Shown in pieces: positions 25,453 to 35,159 of a stretch of DNA of 64,000 nt. The notes beneath the pieces were generated by a model. It saw only the letters and a program-made list of their open reading frames with translations. It was not told the origin of the DNA and searched no databases. Within the stretch, counting starts at the first letter, position 1. Every line of letters begins with the position of its first letter. Both the position numbers and the translations under genes were made by a program. Source of the stretch: Rhizobium aethiopicum (lineage in GTDB: Bacteria > Pseudomonadota > Alphaproteobacteria > Rhizobiales > Rhizobiaceae); assembly GCF_900094625.1 (NCBI RefSeq), contig NZ_FMAJ01000007.1, forward strand, positions 124,001 through 188,000, written 5' to 3'.

Positions 25453-27294
25453 TCAGTTCGTGTTGAACTTGCGCACTTCCATGAAGTTGACTGCCGTGCC
25501 GCTGAAGCGGGCGGGATCGACAGAGGCGGTCTTGATGTTGAAGCCCTCGGCATAGACAGCAGTCGGCTGGGCGCGCATCGTCTGGCTGACGAAGCGCGGC
25601 GCCTTGACCTGCTTGGACGCCATTTCGAGACGGGCATTGGTCAGCGCCCACTGCGAGATCATCTTCTGCGTCAGCTTCGGCTCGGTACGAACAGTCGCAC
25701 GGCTTGCATCGGCTGCGGCGGCTTCCTTCTGCGTCGGACGGCCGCCCTTGCTGGGAAGGGCCGGCGCCACGGTGTTTTCGGCAGCCGGAGCGTCGAAAGC
25801 GTCGCCGAAGCTCGCCGATTTCGTCGCCGGCGCCAAGGCAGCGAGCTGCAACGACGGCTTTTCGGCAGGCGCCTTTTGCGGCATCGCTGCGGCGATTGCC
25901 TGCTCCACGGTCATGCCAGGCTCATGCGCGGCGACCTGGCTTTCCGCATCCTTGTTCTGTCGCTCGAGTGCATCGGCGATGGCAGGAGACAGCCCGCCAT
26001 CCTGATCGGCCTCGTCTGCGTCCGCTTCCGGATCGGCATTGGCCGCAGCGAGCAGATTTTCGGCGACGGCAGGCCGCTCGACCGGAGTCGGAACCGGCAT
26101 TCCGTTCTGCACGTTCGGATCGACCGACGCGACCTCGGCATCGCCCGGCGCGCGGCGCTGGCCGAGAAGCGAGGGAACCGGAATGCTGTAAGCGCTGAGA
26201 TCGGCGAACTGCTGCGGCTGGGCCTGATCGGCCGGAAGCGCTACGGCAAGGGCCTGCTGCGCTGCGTTACCCGAAGACGGCGCCACCAGCGCACTCGCCA
26301 TTTGGCTGCCGGCCGGCTGGTTGCTAAATGCCGGGCGAACCTGCGGCACCGGCGCGTTCAGGTCGGCGACCTCGGTCTGCTGCGGCTCGGCAGGCGCAGG
26401 CTCAGCCTTCGGCGGCGTCGCCTTGGCGACGGCGACAGGGGCGGAATTATCCGACTCATCCTCTTGCTCGTCCGCCCCGCCGCCAAAGAGCGCTTCGAAC
26501 AGCGTCTTGGGCTTCGAGGCCGATTCGGAAGCGCTGGCGATCTCGATCTGCGTGCCGCTGGCGCGGCGCTTGTAATCGGCCATCGCCTGCTGGTAGCCCG
26601 GCAGCGGCTTGCCATCGGCCGGAATATGGATGGTGTTGCCGTTCGGGAAAAGGCGCACGAGCTCGTCGCGGCTCATGCGCGGCCAGGCGCGAACGCCGCC
26701 GACATCCATGTGCACGAAGGGCGAGCCCGATTTCGGATAGAAGCCGACGCCGCCGACCTGCATCTTCATGCCGATGGCCCGCAGCGTTGCCAGCTTGACG
26801 TCGGGAATGAAGAAGTCCATCGCCTTGCCGAGCATATGCTGGCTCTTTTCGGCGACGCCGGATTTGCGCGAACGGCCACGCAGCAGTTCATTGGTGGCCG
26901 GCGAGCGGAAGCCGCAGACGACGTTGATATAGTCCCTCGAGCCGCTCTGGCGATAAACTTCCCAGATCAGGTCGAACAGGCGCGGATCCATCTTGGTCGG
27001 CTGGTTCTTGCGCCAGTCGCGCAGGAAGCGGTTCAGCTGCTCCAGACCCTTAGGGTCGAACTTGCCGTTCCGCTTATAGGTGATGACGGCTTTTTCGCCG
27101 GTATGGATGAAATAGAGCTTGAGGCTGCGGGTGTCGCCCGCTGCCTGAGACGGGGTACTGACGAATACCGGTGAGGAAACCGCGAGCGCAAGAAGGGCGG
27201 CCGCTGCCGTCCTTAATGCCTTTCCGCAGATGTCGGCGCACAAAGAACGCCAGCTCAAGCGCGAAGGCTTGGAATTCCCATTCAGATTCGGCAA
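25453..27294 (-). CDS. DUF882 / M15-type exported peptidase with long disordered tail
   Basis: A 613-residue protein. An N-terminal signal sequence ends near SQAAGD (residue 52). Residues 55-215 form a YcbK/MepK-like DUF882 domain of the peptidase M15 group: SQHMLGKAMDFFIPD and SPFVHMDVGGVRAW supply His, Asp and His zinc ligands, so it may cut peptidoglycan cross-links. The remaining 350 or so residues are Ala/Pro/Gln-rich and low in complexity. The start is TTG 27294 with a GGGGA site before it; there is no better ATG that keeps the signal peptide. It is the second gene after the response regulator, separated by 178 bases. Confidence 0.85.
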   Translation of the reverse strand: MPNLNGNSKPSRLSWRSLCADICGKALRTAAAALLALAVSSPVFVSTPSQAAGDTRSLKLYFIHTGEKAVITYKRNGKFDPKGLEQLNRFLRDWRKNQPTKMDPRLFDLIWEVYRQSGSRDYINVVCGFRSPATNELLRGRSRKSGVAEKSQHMLGKAMDFFIPDVKLATLRAIGMKMQVGGVGFYPKSGSPFVHMDVGGVRAWPRMSRDELVRLFPNGNTIHIPADGKPLPGYQQAMADYKRRASGTQIEIASASESASKPKTLFEALFGGGADEQEDESDNSAPVAVAKATPPKAEPAPAEPQQTEVADLNAPVPQVRPAFSNQPAGSQMASALVAPSSGNAAQQALAVALPADQAQPQQFADLSAYSIPVPSLLGQRRAPGDAEVASVDPNVQNGMPVPTPVERPAVAENLLAAANADPEADADEADQDGGLSPAIADALERQNKDAESQVAAHEPGMTVEQAIAAAMPQKAPAEKPSLQLAALAPATKSASFGDAFDAPAAENTVAPALPSKGGRPTQKEAAAADASRATVRTEPKLTQKMISQWALTNARLEMASKQVKAPRFVSQTMRAQPTAVYAEGFNIKTASVDPARFSGTAVNFMEVRKFNTN

Positions 27295-27472
27295 CTCGAT
27301 CCCCGTCAGACAGACAATGTCCCGTACTGTCTCAGATGACTGTCAAATGCGGTCACACGATGGCAAAAATGCCACACATGATCAACCTTTTCTTTACATA
27401 GTGAACGGGCCACTAACAAGTGGTTTATGATTAGTAACAAATCGTGGTTGCCTGAGTCTTAACAAATAGGGC

Positions 27473-29017
27473 TTAGGCCGCATCCTTCTGGGGATTATCG
27501 GGATCTATGCCATAATCTTTGAGCTTGCGATAAAGTGTGGATCGGCCAATGCCAAGCTTGCGCGCCACTTGACTCATCTGTCCGCGATAGAATTTGAGTG
27601 CGAATCGGATGAGCTCCTCCTCGACATCGGCAAGCTTGCGCACGTCTCCGGAGGGATTGACGCTGGCGATCGCATTTTCGGAAGCCTCTGACAGGCGGTG
27701 ATGCACCTCCGCCGGCGCCGACATCCGGAAATCTTCGCCATAGCTCTCGTCGGGATCGAGGCCGGTATTGTCTGCAACCAGCGCCAGGTGGTCCACCACT
27801 TCATATTCCGGAAGCTGTGCGGCGATCTGCGGGAAATCCGCCTCCGTCAGCTCCGGCCCTTCGGCGAGAACGACCGCGCGGAAGATCGCATTCTCGAGCT
27901 GTCGGATATTGCCCGGCCAGTCATAGGCCGTCAGCAGCGCCAGCGCGCCCGAATTCACGGTCATGCGGCGGCCGTTCTTCTGCTCGCTGGAGAAGCGGTC
28001 GGTAAAGACGCGCACCAGATGCGGGATGTCTTCCTTGCGCTTGCGCAGCGCCGGAATGGTAATCGGGAAGACATTGAGGCGATAGTAGAGATCCTCGCGG
28101 AAATGGCCGTTCTTGACCTCTTCGATCAGATCCTTGTTGGTCGCCGAAATCAGCCGGACATTAACCTTGTGCGCGGTGCGTGCGCCGACGGTCTCGATTT
28201 CGCCCTGCTGCACGGCGCGCAGGAGTTTCACCTGCACCTCGAGCGGCAAGTCGCCGATCTCGTCGAGGAAGATGGTACCGCCATCTGCTTCCATGAACTT
28301 GCCGATGTGACGTTCGGTCGCGCCGGTAAACGCGCCCTTTTCGTGGCCGAAAAGAATGCTTTCGACGAGGTTATGCGGGATCGCCCCACAATTGACGGTG
28401 ACGAACGGCTTGTTCGAGCGATCCCCACCGGATTGGATGGCGCGCGCGACCAACTCCTTGCCGACGCCGGACTCGCCTTCGAGCACGACGGGAATGTTGG
28501 ATTGCGCCGCCCGTTGGGCAAGATCGATGACGCGGATCATCGCTGGACTTGCCGAAACGATATCGTCGAAACCGACCGAGCCTGAGCGCGACCGGCGTCC
28601 GGCCCGCGCCTTCACTTCGCGCTGGTCGAGTTTCATCGCGTTGGAGATCGAAGTGGCGATGCGCTCGGGGGAAACCGGCTTGACGACGAAATCGAAGGCG
28701 CCGGCGCGCATCGCCTGCACCACGGTTTCGATGCCGCCCTGCCCTGTCTGGACGATCACAGGGATCTGGGTGCCGAACTCGTGAAGCGCGTCGAGGAATT
28801 CGAGGCCGGTCATCTCCGGCATCATCAGGTCGAGCACGATGACGTTGAAAAGGCCGCTGTCGCGTTTGACCATTTCCAGGCCGATGCGGCCGTTTTCCGC
28901 TTGGTGCACGACATGGCCGTGACGCTCGATTGCGTTCTTGAGCAGACGGCGCTGCACCGGGTCGTCCTCGACCACCAGGATCTGCCCTGCTCCCTTGAGC
29001 TCATTGTAACCGGTCAT
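27473..29017 (-). CDS. Sigma-54-dependent response regulator (NtrC family), orphan
   Basis: A 514-residue activator with three domains: a receiver (about 10-125, phosphorylatable Asp in VLDLMMPEMTG), an AAA+ sigma-54 interaction domain with Walker A GESGVGKE, the GAFTGA loop and Walker B TIFLDEIGD, and a C-terminal Fis-type helix-turn-helix (VARKLGIGRSTLYRKLKDYG). The GAFTGA loop that contacts sigma-54 is intact, so it should be an active regulator. No histidine kinase is adjacent; its partner and targets are unknown. Confidence 0.95.
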   Translation of the reverse strand: MTGYNELKGAGQILVVEDDPVQRRLLKNAIERHGHVVHQAENGRIGLEMVKRDSGLFNVIVLDLMMPEMTGLEFLDALHEFGTQIPVIVQTGQGGIETVVQAMRAGAFDFVVKPVSPERIATSISNAMKLDQREVKARAGRRSRSGSVGFDDIVSASPAMIRVIDLAQRAAQSNIPVVLEGESGVGKELVARAIQSGGDRSNKPFVTVNCGAIPHNLVESILFGHEKGAFTGATERHIGKFMEADGGTIFLDEIGDLPLEVQVKLLRAVQQGEIETVGARTAHKVNVRLISATNKDLIEEVKNGHFREDLYYRLNVFPITIPALRKRKEDIPHLVRVFTDRFSSEQKNGRRMTVNSGALALLTAYDWPGNIRQLENAIFRAVVLAEGPELTEADFPQIAAQLPEYEVVDHLALVADNTGLDPDESYGEDFRMSAPAEVHHRLSEASENAIASVNPSGDVRKLADVEEELIRFALKFYRGQMSQVARKLGIGRSTLYRKLKDYGIDPDNPQKDAA

Positions 29018-29224
29018 TGTCGCTCCACTTCATGCGAAACCATGAAGGGCACTCTGGCAGAAAGGCTTGAACATCCAGTTTTGAGAAATAATTGCATTTT
29101 AACGATTGCAAGTGGCCAACTTCGTGCCGAAGCGAGGCCCTTTATGCGCCGAAAGGCCCTTGATGCCGGGCCTTCTCACGCTTATTCAAACAGACCTGTA
29201 ATAAAGTGGAGAGGAACTGCGCCC

Positions 29225-31081
29225 ATGGAAATTGAGCTCCCGCACGTCGGTTTTTTCTTCTCGCCAGCAGCGTCAGCCGGGGCGGCGGCCGATCCGGCGC
29301 TCGGCGACCTGCCGGTCTGGAAGCTGCAGGATCTTTACCCCTCTGCCACGTCGACTGCCTTTGTCGCTGACATGGAAAAGGCCGGCAAGGCCGCAATCGC
29401 TTTCGAAGAAAAGTGGAAGGGCAAGCTAGCCGACGCTGCGGCGAAGACCGGCACTGAGGGCATCGGCGCTGCGCTCAAGGAATATGAGGCGCTTGACGAC
29501 ATCATGGGCCGCCTCGGCTCCTTTGCCGGCCTCACCTATTTTTCCGATACCACCAATCCGGCAAACGGCAAGCTCTACGGCGACGTGCAGGCCAAGATCA
29601 CCGAATTCTCCGGCCATCTGCTTTTCTTCGCGCTGGAATTGAACCGAATCGACGACGCCGTGATCGACGCCTGCATCGCTAATGATCCCGATGCGGGCCA
29701 TTATCGCCCCTGGCTCATCGACCTGCGGAAAGACAAGCCCTATCAGCTCGACGACAGGCTGGAACAGCTCTTCCTCGAGAAGTCGATGACATCGGCCTCC
29801 GCCTTTAACCGCCTCTTCGATGAAACCATGGCGGAACTGCGCTATGAGATCGATGGCGAAAAAGTGCCGCTCGAAGTGGCGCTGAACATGCTGCAGGAAA
29901 AGGATCCGGAAGTGCGCCGCAAGGCGGCCATGGCGCTCGCCGAAACCTTCAAGGCGAATATCCGCGTCTTCACGCTGATCACCAATACGCTTGCCAAGGA
30001 CAAGGATATCTCCGACCGCTGGCGCGGCTTCGAGGATATCGCCGACTCCAGGCACCTGGCAAACCGCGTCGAGCGCGAGGTTGTCGACGCCCTGGCCGCG
30101 GCCGTCCGCGAAGCCTATCCCCGCCTTTCGCACCGTTATTATAGAATGAAGGCGAAATGGCTCGGCATGGAGCAGATGAATTTCTGGGACCGCAACGCGC
30201 CCCTTCCGGAAACGTCCGGCGCCGTTATCTCCTGGTCCGAGGCGAAGGACACGGTGCTATCGGCCTACGGCAATTTCGCCCCCGAGATGGCCGATATCGC
30301 CAGGCGATTCTTCGATGAGCAATGGATCGATGCGCCGGTTCGCCCGGGCAAGGCGCCCGGCGCCTTCGCCCATCCGACGGTCCCCTCCGCCCATCCCTAT
30401 GTGCTCGTCAATTATATGGGCAAGCCGCGCGACGTGATGACGCTTGCGCATGAACTCGGGCACGGCGTCCACCAGGTTCTCGCCGGCGCACAAGGGGCGC
30501 TGATGTGCCAGACGCCGCTGACACTTGCCGAAACCGCTTCCGTCTTCGGCGAGATGCTGACCTTCCGCGCGCTCCTGGAAAAGACCGCTGACAGGCGCGA
30601 GCGCAAGGCGATGCTCGCCCAGAAGGTCGAGGACATGATCAATACGGTCGTGCGCCAGATCGCCTTCTATGAGTTTGAGCGCAAGCTGCACACCGCCCGC
30701 AAGGCTGGTGAACTCACAGCCGACGACATCGGCGAACTCTGGCTCTCCGTCCAGTCGGAAAGCCTCGGGCCGGCGATCAACATTTCCGAAGGTTACGAGA
30801 CTTATTGGGCCTATATCCCCCACTTCATTCACTCGCCCTTCTATGTTTATGCCTATGCCTTCGGCGATTGCCTGGTGAATTCGCTCTATGCCGTCTACCA
30901 GAAGGCCGAGAAGGGCTTCCAGGAGAAGTATTTCGAACTTCTGAAGGCCGGCGGCACCAAGCATCATTCGGAGCTGCTCAAGCCTTTTGGCCTCGACGCC
31001 ACCGACCCGTCGTTCTGGAGCCAGGGCCTGTCGATGATCGAAGGGCTGATCGACGAGTTGGAAGCGTTAGATAAGGGGTGA
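29225..31081 (+). CDS. pepF: Oligoendopeptidase F (peptidase M3)
   Basis: A 618-residue cytoplasmic zinc metallopeptidase. The HExxH motif is in LAHELGHGVHQ with the third ligand downstream (ETASVFGEM), and the N-terminal region PVWKLQDLYPS is typical of the PepF family. It trims short peptides. ATG 29225 is used, with gagga about 12 bases upstream; a longer frame upstream has no family similarity. Divergent from the response regulator across 207 bases. A rhizobial palindromic repeat follows the stop. Confidence 0.95.
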   Translation: MEIELPHVGFFFSPAASAGAAADPALGDLPVWKLQDLYPSATSTAFVADMEKAGKAAIAFEEKWKGKLADAAAKTGTEGIGAALKEYEALDDIMGRLGSFAGLTYFSDTTNPANGKLYGDVQAKITEFSGHLLFFALELNRIDDAVIDACIANDPDAGHYRPWLIDLRKDKPYQLDDRLEQLFLEKSMTSASAFNRLFDETMAELRYEIDGEKVPLEVALNMLQEKDPEVRRKAAMALAETFKANIRVFTLITNTLAKDKDISDRWRGFEDIADSRHLANRVEREVVDALAAAVREAYPRLSHRYYRMKAKWLGMEQMNFWDRNAPLPETSGAVISWSEAKDTVLSAYGNFAPEMADIARRFFDEQWIDAPVRPGKAPGAFAHPTVPSAHPYVLVNYMGKPRDVMTLAHELGHGVHQVLAGAQGALMCQTPLTLAETASVFGEMLTFRALLEKTADRRERKAMLAQKVEDMINTVVRQIAFYEFERKLHTARKAGELTADDIGELWLSVQSESLGPAINISEGYETYWAYIPHFIHSPFYVYAYAFGDCLVNSLYAVYQKAEKGFQEKYFELLKAGGTKHHSELLKPFGLDATDPSFWSQGLSMIEGLIDELEALDKG

Positions 31082-31088
31082 GCGCGAG

Positions 31089-31231
31089 TCCCTTCTCCCC
31101 TCGGGGAGAAGGTTCCGGCGGGCGGATGAGGGGGCGACACGGCAAAATCTCTCCTTCGCATATGCTCAGGACGTCGCTTCGCTCCACCCCCTCATCTGCC
31201 CTTCGGGCATCTTCTCCCCCGTGAGAAGAGA
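31089..31231. repeat. RIME-like rhizobial palindromic repeat
   Basis: Two arms of about 45 bases in inverted orientation, 31089-31133 and 31186-31231, share the core CTTCTCCCC/GGGGAGAAG and GCGGATGAGGGG/CCCCTCATCTGC with some mismatches, around a spacer of about 52 bases. This is the layout of the rhizobial intergenic mosaic elements. It fills the gap between pepF and pabB, and no coding potential is seen in it. Confidence 0.7.
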
Positions 31232-31265
31232 GAAAATATCTGACGCTCCCGAACGCATCTGAGCA

Positions 31266-32453
31266 ATGAGGAGCAGAACAAACCGAAAGCGTTGCGTGGC
31301 CGATCAACCCTATATTCTCTTCCGCGACGACACGTCAGAGCAGGTGATGCTTTTCGCCGAGCCCGCTGAAATCATCATTGCCAGAACGCGCGCCGAGTTC
31401 TTCGGAGGCCTCGACAGAATGGAAGAGGCCAGAGCCGAGGGAAAATGGCTTGCGGGCTACATGAGTTACGAGGCCGGATATCTCTTCGAAGAAAAACTCG
31501 CTGCCTTCGCCGGAGAAGGTCGCGAAATGCCGCTCCTCTGTTTCGGCGTATTCGATGCTCCGCAGCCGGACACGCACCCGCTCGCCCAGCCGAAACAGCG
31601 CCTCGAAAACGAGGAATTCCTCACCGCCCCGAAAGCCGCCTGGGATTTCTCTATATATAAAGAGCGCTTCGACCGTCTTCACGAGCACCTGCGGCTCGGC
31701 GACGTCTATCAGGCAAACCTCACAATGCCGGTCCAAGCCCGCTGGAGCGGAGACCCCCGCGCCGCCTTCTGGTCGCTGATCGAGCGCCAGCCGGTTAAAT
31801 ACGGCGCGCTGGTCGATCTCGGCGGTCCCGTCATCCTGTCGCGTTCGCCCGAACTGTTTTTCCGCACCGACGAACAGGGCTGGATCGAGACTCATCCGAT
31901 GAAGGGCACGGCAAAACGCGGCGCCACCGCCGCCGAGGACGCCGAAATCATCGAGATGATGCGCGCCGATATAAAGACGCAGGCGGAAAACCGCATGATC
32001 GTTGATCTTCTGCGCAACGATATCTCCCGCATCACCGAGGTCGGCACGCTCGATGTTCCGAAGCTCTTCGAGATCGAGACCTACCCGACCGTTCACCAGA
32101 TGGTCAGCCATGTGCAGGCAAGACTTCGTCAGAGCCTTTCGATCCGCGATATCTTTGCCGCCCTCTTCCCCTGCGGCTCGATCACCGGCGCGCCGAAGAT
32201 TCGGGCGATGGAAATCCTCCACGCACTCGAGGATGATCCCCGCAACGCATATTGCGGTGCGATCGGCATGATCTCGCCCACCGGCGCCATGCGTTTTTCC
32301 GTTGCCATCCGCACCGTCACGCTTTTTGACGGCGGCAGGGCGGTCTTCAATGTCGGCGGCGGCATCGTCTTCGATTCTACCGCCGAGGCCGAATATGAGG
32401 AATGTCTGCTCAAGGCCCGCTTCGCCATCGGCGACCAGTGGATCGCGCGATGA
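31266..32453 (+). CDS. pabB: Aminodeoxychorismate synthase component I
   Basis: Converts chorismate to 4-amino-4-deoxychorismate for folate. The 395-residue protein has the chorismate-binding core: SRSPELFFRT, the HPMKGTAKRG motif with the Lys typical of PabB rather than TrpE, NRMIVDLLRNDISR and CGSITGAPKIRAMEI. The family's longer N-terminal part is shortened. GTG 31296 is an alternative start, since no strong ribosome site precedes ATG 31266. It overlaps the next gene by 4 bases, so lyase and synthase are coupled. Confidence 0.93.
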   Translation: MRSRTNRKRCVADQPYILFRDDTSEQVMLFAEPAEIIIARTRAEFFGGLDRMEEARAEGKWLAGYMSYEAGYLFEEKLAAFAGEGREMPLLCFGVFDAPQPDTHPLAQPKQRLENEEFLTAPKAAWDFSIYKERFDRLHEHLRLGDVYQANLTMPVQARWSGDPRAAFWSLIERQPVKYGALVDLGGPVILSRSPELFFRTDEQGWIETHPMKGTAKRGATAAEDAEIIEMMRADIKTQAENRMIVDLLRNDISRITEVGTLDVPKLFEIETYPTVHQMVSHVQARLRQSLSIRDIFAALFPCGSITGAPKIRAMEILHALEDDPRNAYCGAIGMISPTGAMRFSVAIRTVTLFDGGRAVFNVGGGIVFDSTAEAEYEECLLKARFAIGDQWIAR

Positions 32454-33079
32454 CCGATTTTTCGCTGATCGAGACGCTGCGCTGGCAGCCCGGCGAAGGC
32501 TTCATTCGCCTGCGCCTGCATCTCGCCCGGCTTTCCCGCTCCGCCCGCCGACTCGGTTTTCCGCAGCCGCTCGGCGCAGCGGCAAAGCTCGATGAAACCG
32601 TCAGAGAGGCAACAGGCCCGCTGCGCATCCGCATGACCTTCGACGCACAAGGCCGCATCGAGGTGACGAGCGCGCCCTTCGTCCCGTTGGCGCCTGATAC
32701 TATCTGGACCGTCCGCCTTGCCGCAACGCGCCTCGATCCCGCCGACCGGCTGCTGCGTGTCAAAACCACGCGACGCGCCGTCTACGAAACCGCGCGCTCC
32801 GAATATGCTCTAGCAGAAGCCGACGAAGTCATCCTCTTGAACGAACGCGGCGAGGTCTGCGAGGGAACCATCACCTCAATCTTTCTGGACGACGGAAGCG
32901 GCATTCTACGCACTCCGCCGATCTCCTGCGGCCTGCTGGCCGGGGTGCTGCGCACCGAACTCATCTGCGCGCGCAAGGCCCGCGTCGGCCGCTTGAGCCT
33001 CGCCGATCTGGATGCCGGCGCCTTCTATCTCGGCAACTCGCTGCGCGGCCTGATCCGCGCAAAACTCATCAGGAACTGA
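32450..33079 (+). CDS. pabC: Aminodeoxychorismate lyase-like class IV aminotransferase (PabC)
   Basis: A 209-residue PLP enzyme of the branched-chain aminotransferase/PabC class. The Schiff-base Lys is in LLRVKTTRRAVYETA and the C-terminal part has NERGEVCEGTITSIF and GLLAGVLRTE. It overlaps pabB by ATGA (32450-32453) and is the natural lyase that turns aminodeoxychorismate into p-aminobenzoate. It is short for PabC (usually about 270 residues), mainly at the N-terminus, so the symbol is given on context. Confidence 0.85.
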   Translation: MTDFSLIETLRWQPGEGFIRLRLHLARLSRSARRLGFPQPLGAAAKLDETVREATGPLRIRMTFDAQGRIEVTSAPFVPLAPDTIWTVRLAATRLDPADRLLRVKTTRRAVYETARSEYALAEADEVILLNERGEVCEGTITSIFLDDGSGILRTPPISCGLLAGVLRTELICARKARVGRLSLADLDAGAFYLGNSLRGLIRAKLIRN

Positions 33080-33081
33080 TC

Positions 33082-33366
33082 ATGTTCATCCTCTCCCTCA
33101 CCTACCTGAAATCCAGCGACGAGGCCGACATCCACATGGAACCGCACATGGCCTGGGTGAAGGAAGGTTATGCCAGGGGCTGGTTCCTCGCCTCCGGCCG
33201 CAAAGTGCCGCGCACCGGCGGCGCGGTGCTCGCCATCGGTGACCGTGCAGCGATCGAAGCCTATGTCGCCGCCGATCCCTTCACCATCCACGGCGTCGCC
33301 GAATACGACATCACTGAAATTGCCGTGACGACGACGGTTGAGGGGCTGGAAATCCTGAAACGCTGA
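33082..33366 (+). CDS. YciI-family protein
   Basis: A 94-residue ferredoxin-like fold protein of the YciI type. It has the pattern MFILSLTYLKSSDEAD, then the family His in MEPHMAWVKEGYARGWFLASG and the conserved D-x-x-T of VAADPFTIHGVAEYDITEI. Such proteins may be lyases or dehydratases of small molecules, without established substrate. It is 2 bases after the PabC stop, hence in the pab operon. Confidence 0.9.
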   Translation: MFILSLTYLKSSDEADIHMEPHMAWVKEGYARGWFLASGRKVPRTGGAVLAIGDRAAIEAYVAADPFTIHGVAEYDITEIAVTTTVEGLEILKR

Positions 33367-33534
33367 GTTTCGGTCGGGCCGCTTCGCCCCTCCCGATATT
33401 TGACCGTTTCCCAGTCAACGCTCTTTATTGTGACGCCGTTTTGTGGTTAGAGCCGGTCACTTCGCAATTTCTGCGGCAATTTCACAACAATTCTTCGGGC
33501 TTCGCGCCTTCGTCCCCTTCCACAGGAGAAAAGA

Positions 33535-34986
33535 ATGACGGAACAGAACTATCCGGTATATGCCGAAATTACCGGTCCGATCGTGATGATCGGCTTTGGC
33601 TCCATCGGCCGCGGCACCTTGCCCCTGATCGAGCGCCACTTCAAATTCGACAAGAGCCGGATGGTCGTCATCGACCCGCGCGAAGAGCCCGCCGACATGG
33701 AGATCCTCCAGAAGCATGGTGTTCGCCACATCAAGGAATATGTCACCAAGGAAAATTACAAGGAGCTGCTGAAGCCGCTGCTGACGGAAGGCGAAGGCCA
33801 GGGCTTCTGCGTCAACCTCTCGGTCGACACTTCCTCGCTCGACATCATCAAGCTCTGCCGCAAGCTCGACGTTCTCTATATCGATACGGTCGTCGAGCCC
33901 TGGCTCGGCTTCTATTTCGACAAGGGCATGAGCAATGCCGACCGCACCAACTATGCGCTGCGCGAAACCGTGCGCAAGGAAAAGGCGAAGAACCCGGGCG
34001 GCGCCACCGCCGTCTCCACCTGCGGCGCCAATCCCGGCATGGTCTCCTGGTTCGTCAAGCAGGCGCTCGTCAACCTCGCCAACGACACCGGCGTGAAGTT
34101 CGACGAGCCGGACCAGCACGATCGTGAAGGCTGGGCCAAGCTGATGAAGAAGCTTGGCGTCAAAGGCGTCCACATCGCCGAACGCGACACCCAGCGCACC
34201 AAGCATCCGAAGCCGCTCAACGTCTTCTGGAACACCTGGTCGGTCGAAGGCTTCATCTCCGAAGGCATGCAGCCGGCCGAACTCGGCTGGGGCACACATG
34301 AGCAGTGGATGCCGAAGAACGCCAAGAAGCACAAGAAAGGCAATCAGGCGGCGATCTACCTGGAGCAGCCCGGCGCCAACACCCGCGTGCGCACCTGGTG
34401 CCCGACCCCAGGCCCGCAATACGGCTTCCTCGTCACCCATAACGAGTCGATCTCGATTGCAGATTTCTTCACGGTCCGCGACAAGGACGGCGAAGTGACC
34501 TTCCGCCCGACCTGCCACTATGCCTACCATCCGGCCAATGATGCCGTGCTTTCGCTGCATGAGATGTTCGGCAACGGCGGCGCGCCGCAGCCGGTCCATC
34601 ACGTTCTCGACGAAGACGAGCTGGAAGACGGGATCGACGAACTCGGCGTCCTGCTCTACGGCCACGAGAAAAACGCCTATTGGTATGGCTCGCGCCTGTC
34701 GCTGGAAGAAACCCGCCGCATCGCCCCCTATCAGAACGCCACCGGCCTGCAGGTGACCTCCGCCGTTCTCGCGGGCATGGTCTGGGCGCTGGAAAATCCG
34801 ACGGCCGGCATCGTCGAAGCCGACGAGATCGATTACAAGCGCTGCCTCGAAGTGCAGATGCCCTATCTCGGTCCGGTCGAAGGACACTACACCGACTGGA
34901 CCCCGCTCGACGGCCGTCCTGGCCTCTTTCCCGAGGATATCGACACCAAGGATCCCTGGCAGTTCAAGAATATCCTCGTTCGTTGA
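33535..34986 (+). CDS. hss: Homospermidine synthase
   Basis: Makes sym-homospermidine from putrescine, the main polyamine of many rhizobia. The 483-residue protein has an N-terminal NAD site (VMIGFGSIGRGTLPLI), the motif FCVNLSVDTSSLDI, and the conserved Trp/Glu-rich middle (DTVVEPWLGFYFDKG). Length fits the bacterial enzyme. A ribosome site (caggag) sits before the ATG and a strong terminator follows. Confidence 0.97.
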   Translation: MTEQNYPVYAEITGPIVMIGFGSIGRGTLPLIERHFKFDKSRMVVIDPREEPADMEILQKHGVRHIKEYVTKENYKELLKPLLTEGEGQGFCVNLSVDTSSLDIIKLCRKLDVLYIDTVVEPWLGFYFDKGMSNADRTNYALRETVRKEKAKNPGGATAVSTCGANPGMVSWFVKQALVNLANDTGVKFDEPDQHDREGWAKLMKKLGVKGVHIAERDTQRTKHPKPLNVFWNTWSVEGFISEGMQPAELGWGTHEQWMPKNAKKHKKGNQAAIYLEQPGANTRVRTWCPTPGPQYGFLVTHNESISIADFFTVRDKDGEVTFRPTCHYAYHPANDAVLSLHEMFGNGGAPQPVHHVLDEDELEDGIDELGVLLYGHEKNAYWYGSRLSLEETRRIAPYQNATGLQVTSAVLAGMVWALENPTAGIVEADEIDYKRCLEVQMPYLGPVEGHYTDWTPLDGRPGLFPEDIDTKDPWQFKNILVR

Positions 34987-35009
34987 GATCGCCCGCAGGG
35001 GATTTAGAC

Positions 35010-35035
35010 AATGCCCGCCGCAAGGCGGGCATTTT
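35010..35035 (+). terminator. Intrinsic terminator after hss
   Basis: AATGCCCGCC and GGCGGGCATT form a perfect 10-bp stem with a GCAA tetraloop, followed by TTT. It lies 24 bases after the hss stop. Confidence 0.9.
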
Positions 35036-35159
35036 TGTAACGCTGGCTGTATAAATGCCGCCTCCTACAGCTCCAAGCCTTGCCATCAAGGCGAGTGCAC
35101 GCCATGTTTTGCCCGAACTTAGCGGGTGACCGCCACGCCGATTCGCCGGGAGAAGCCTT

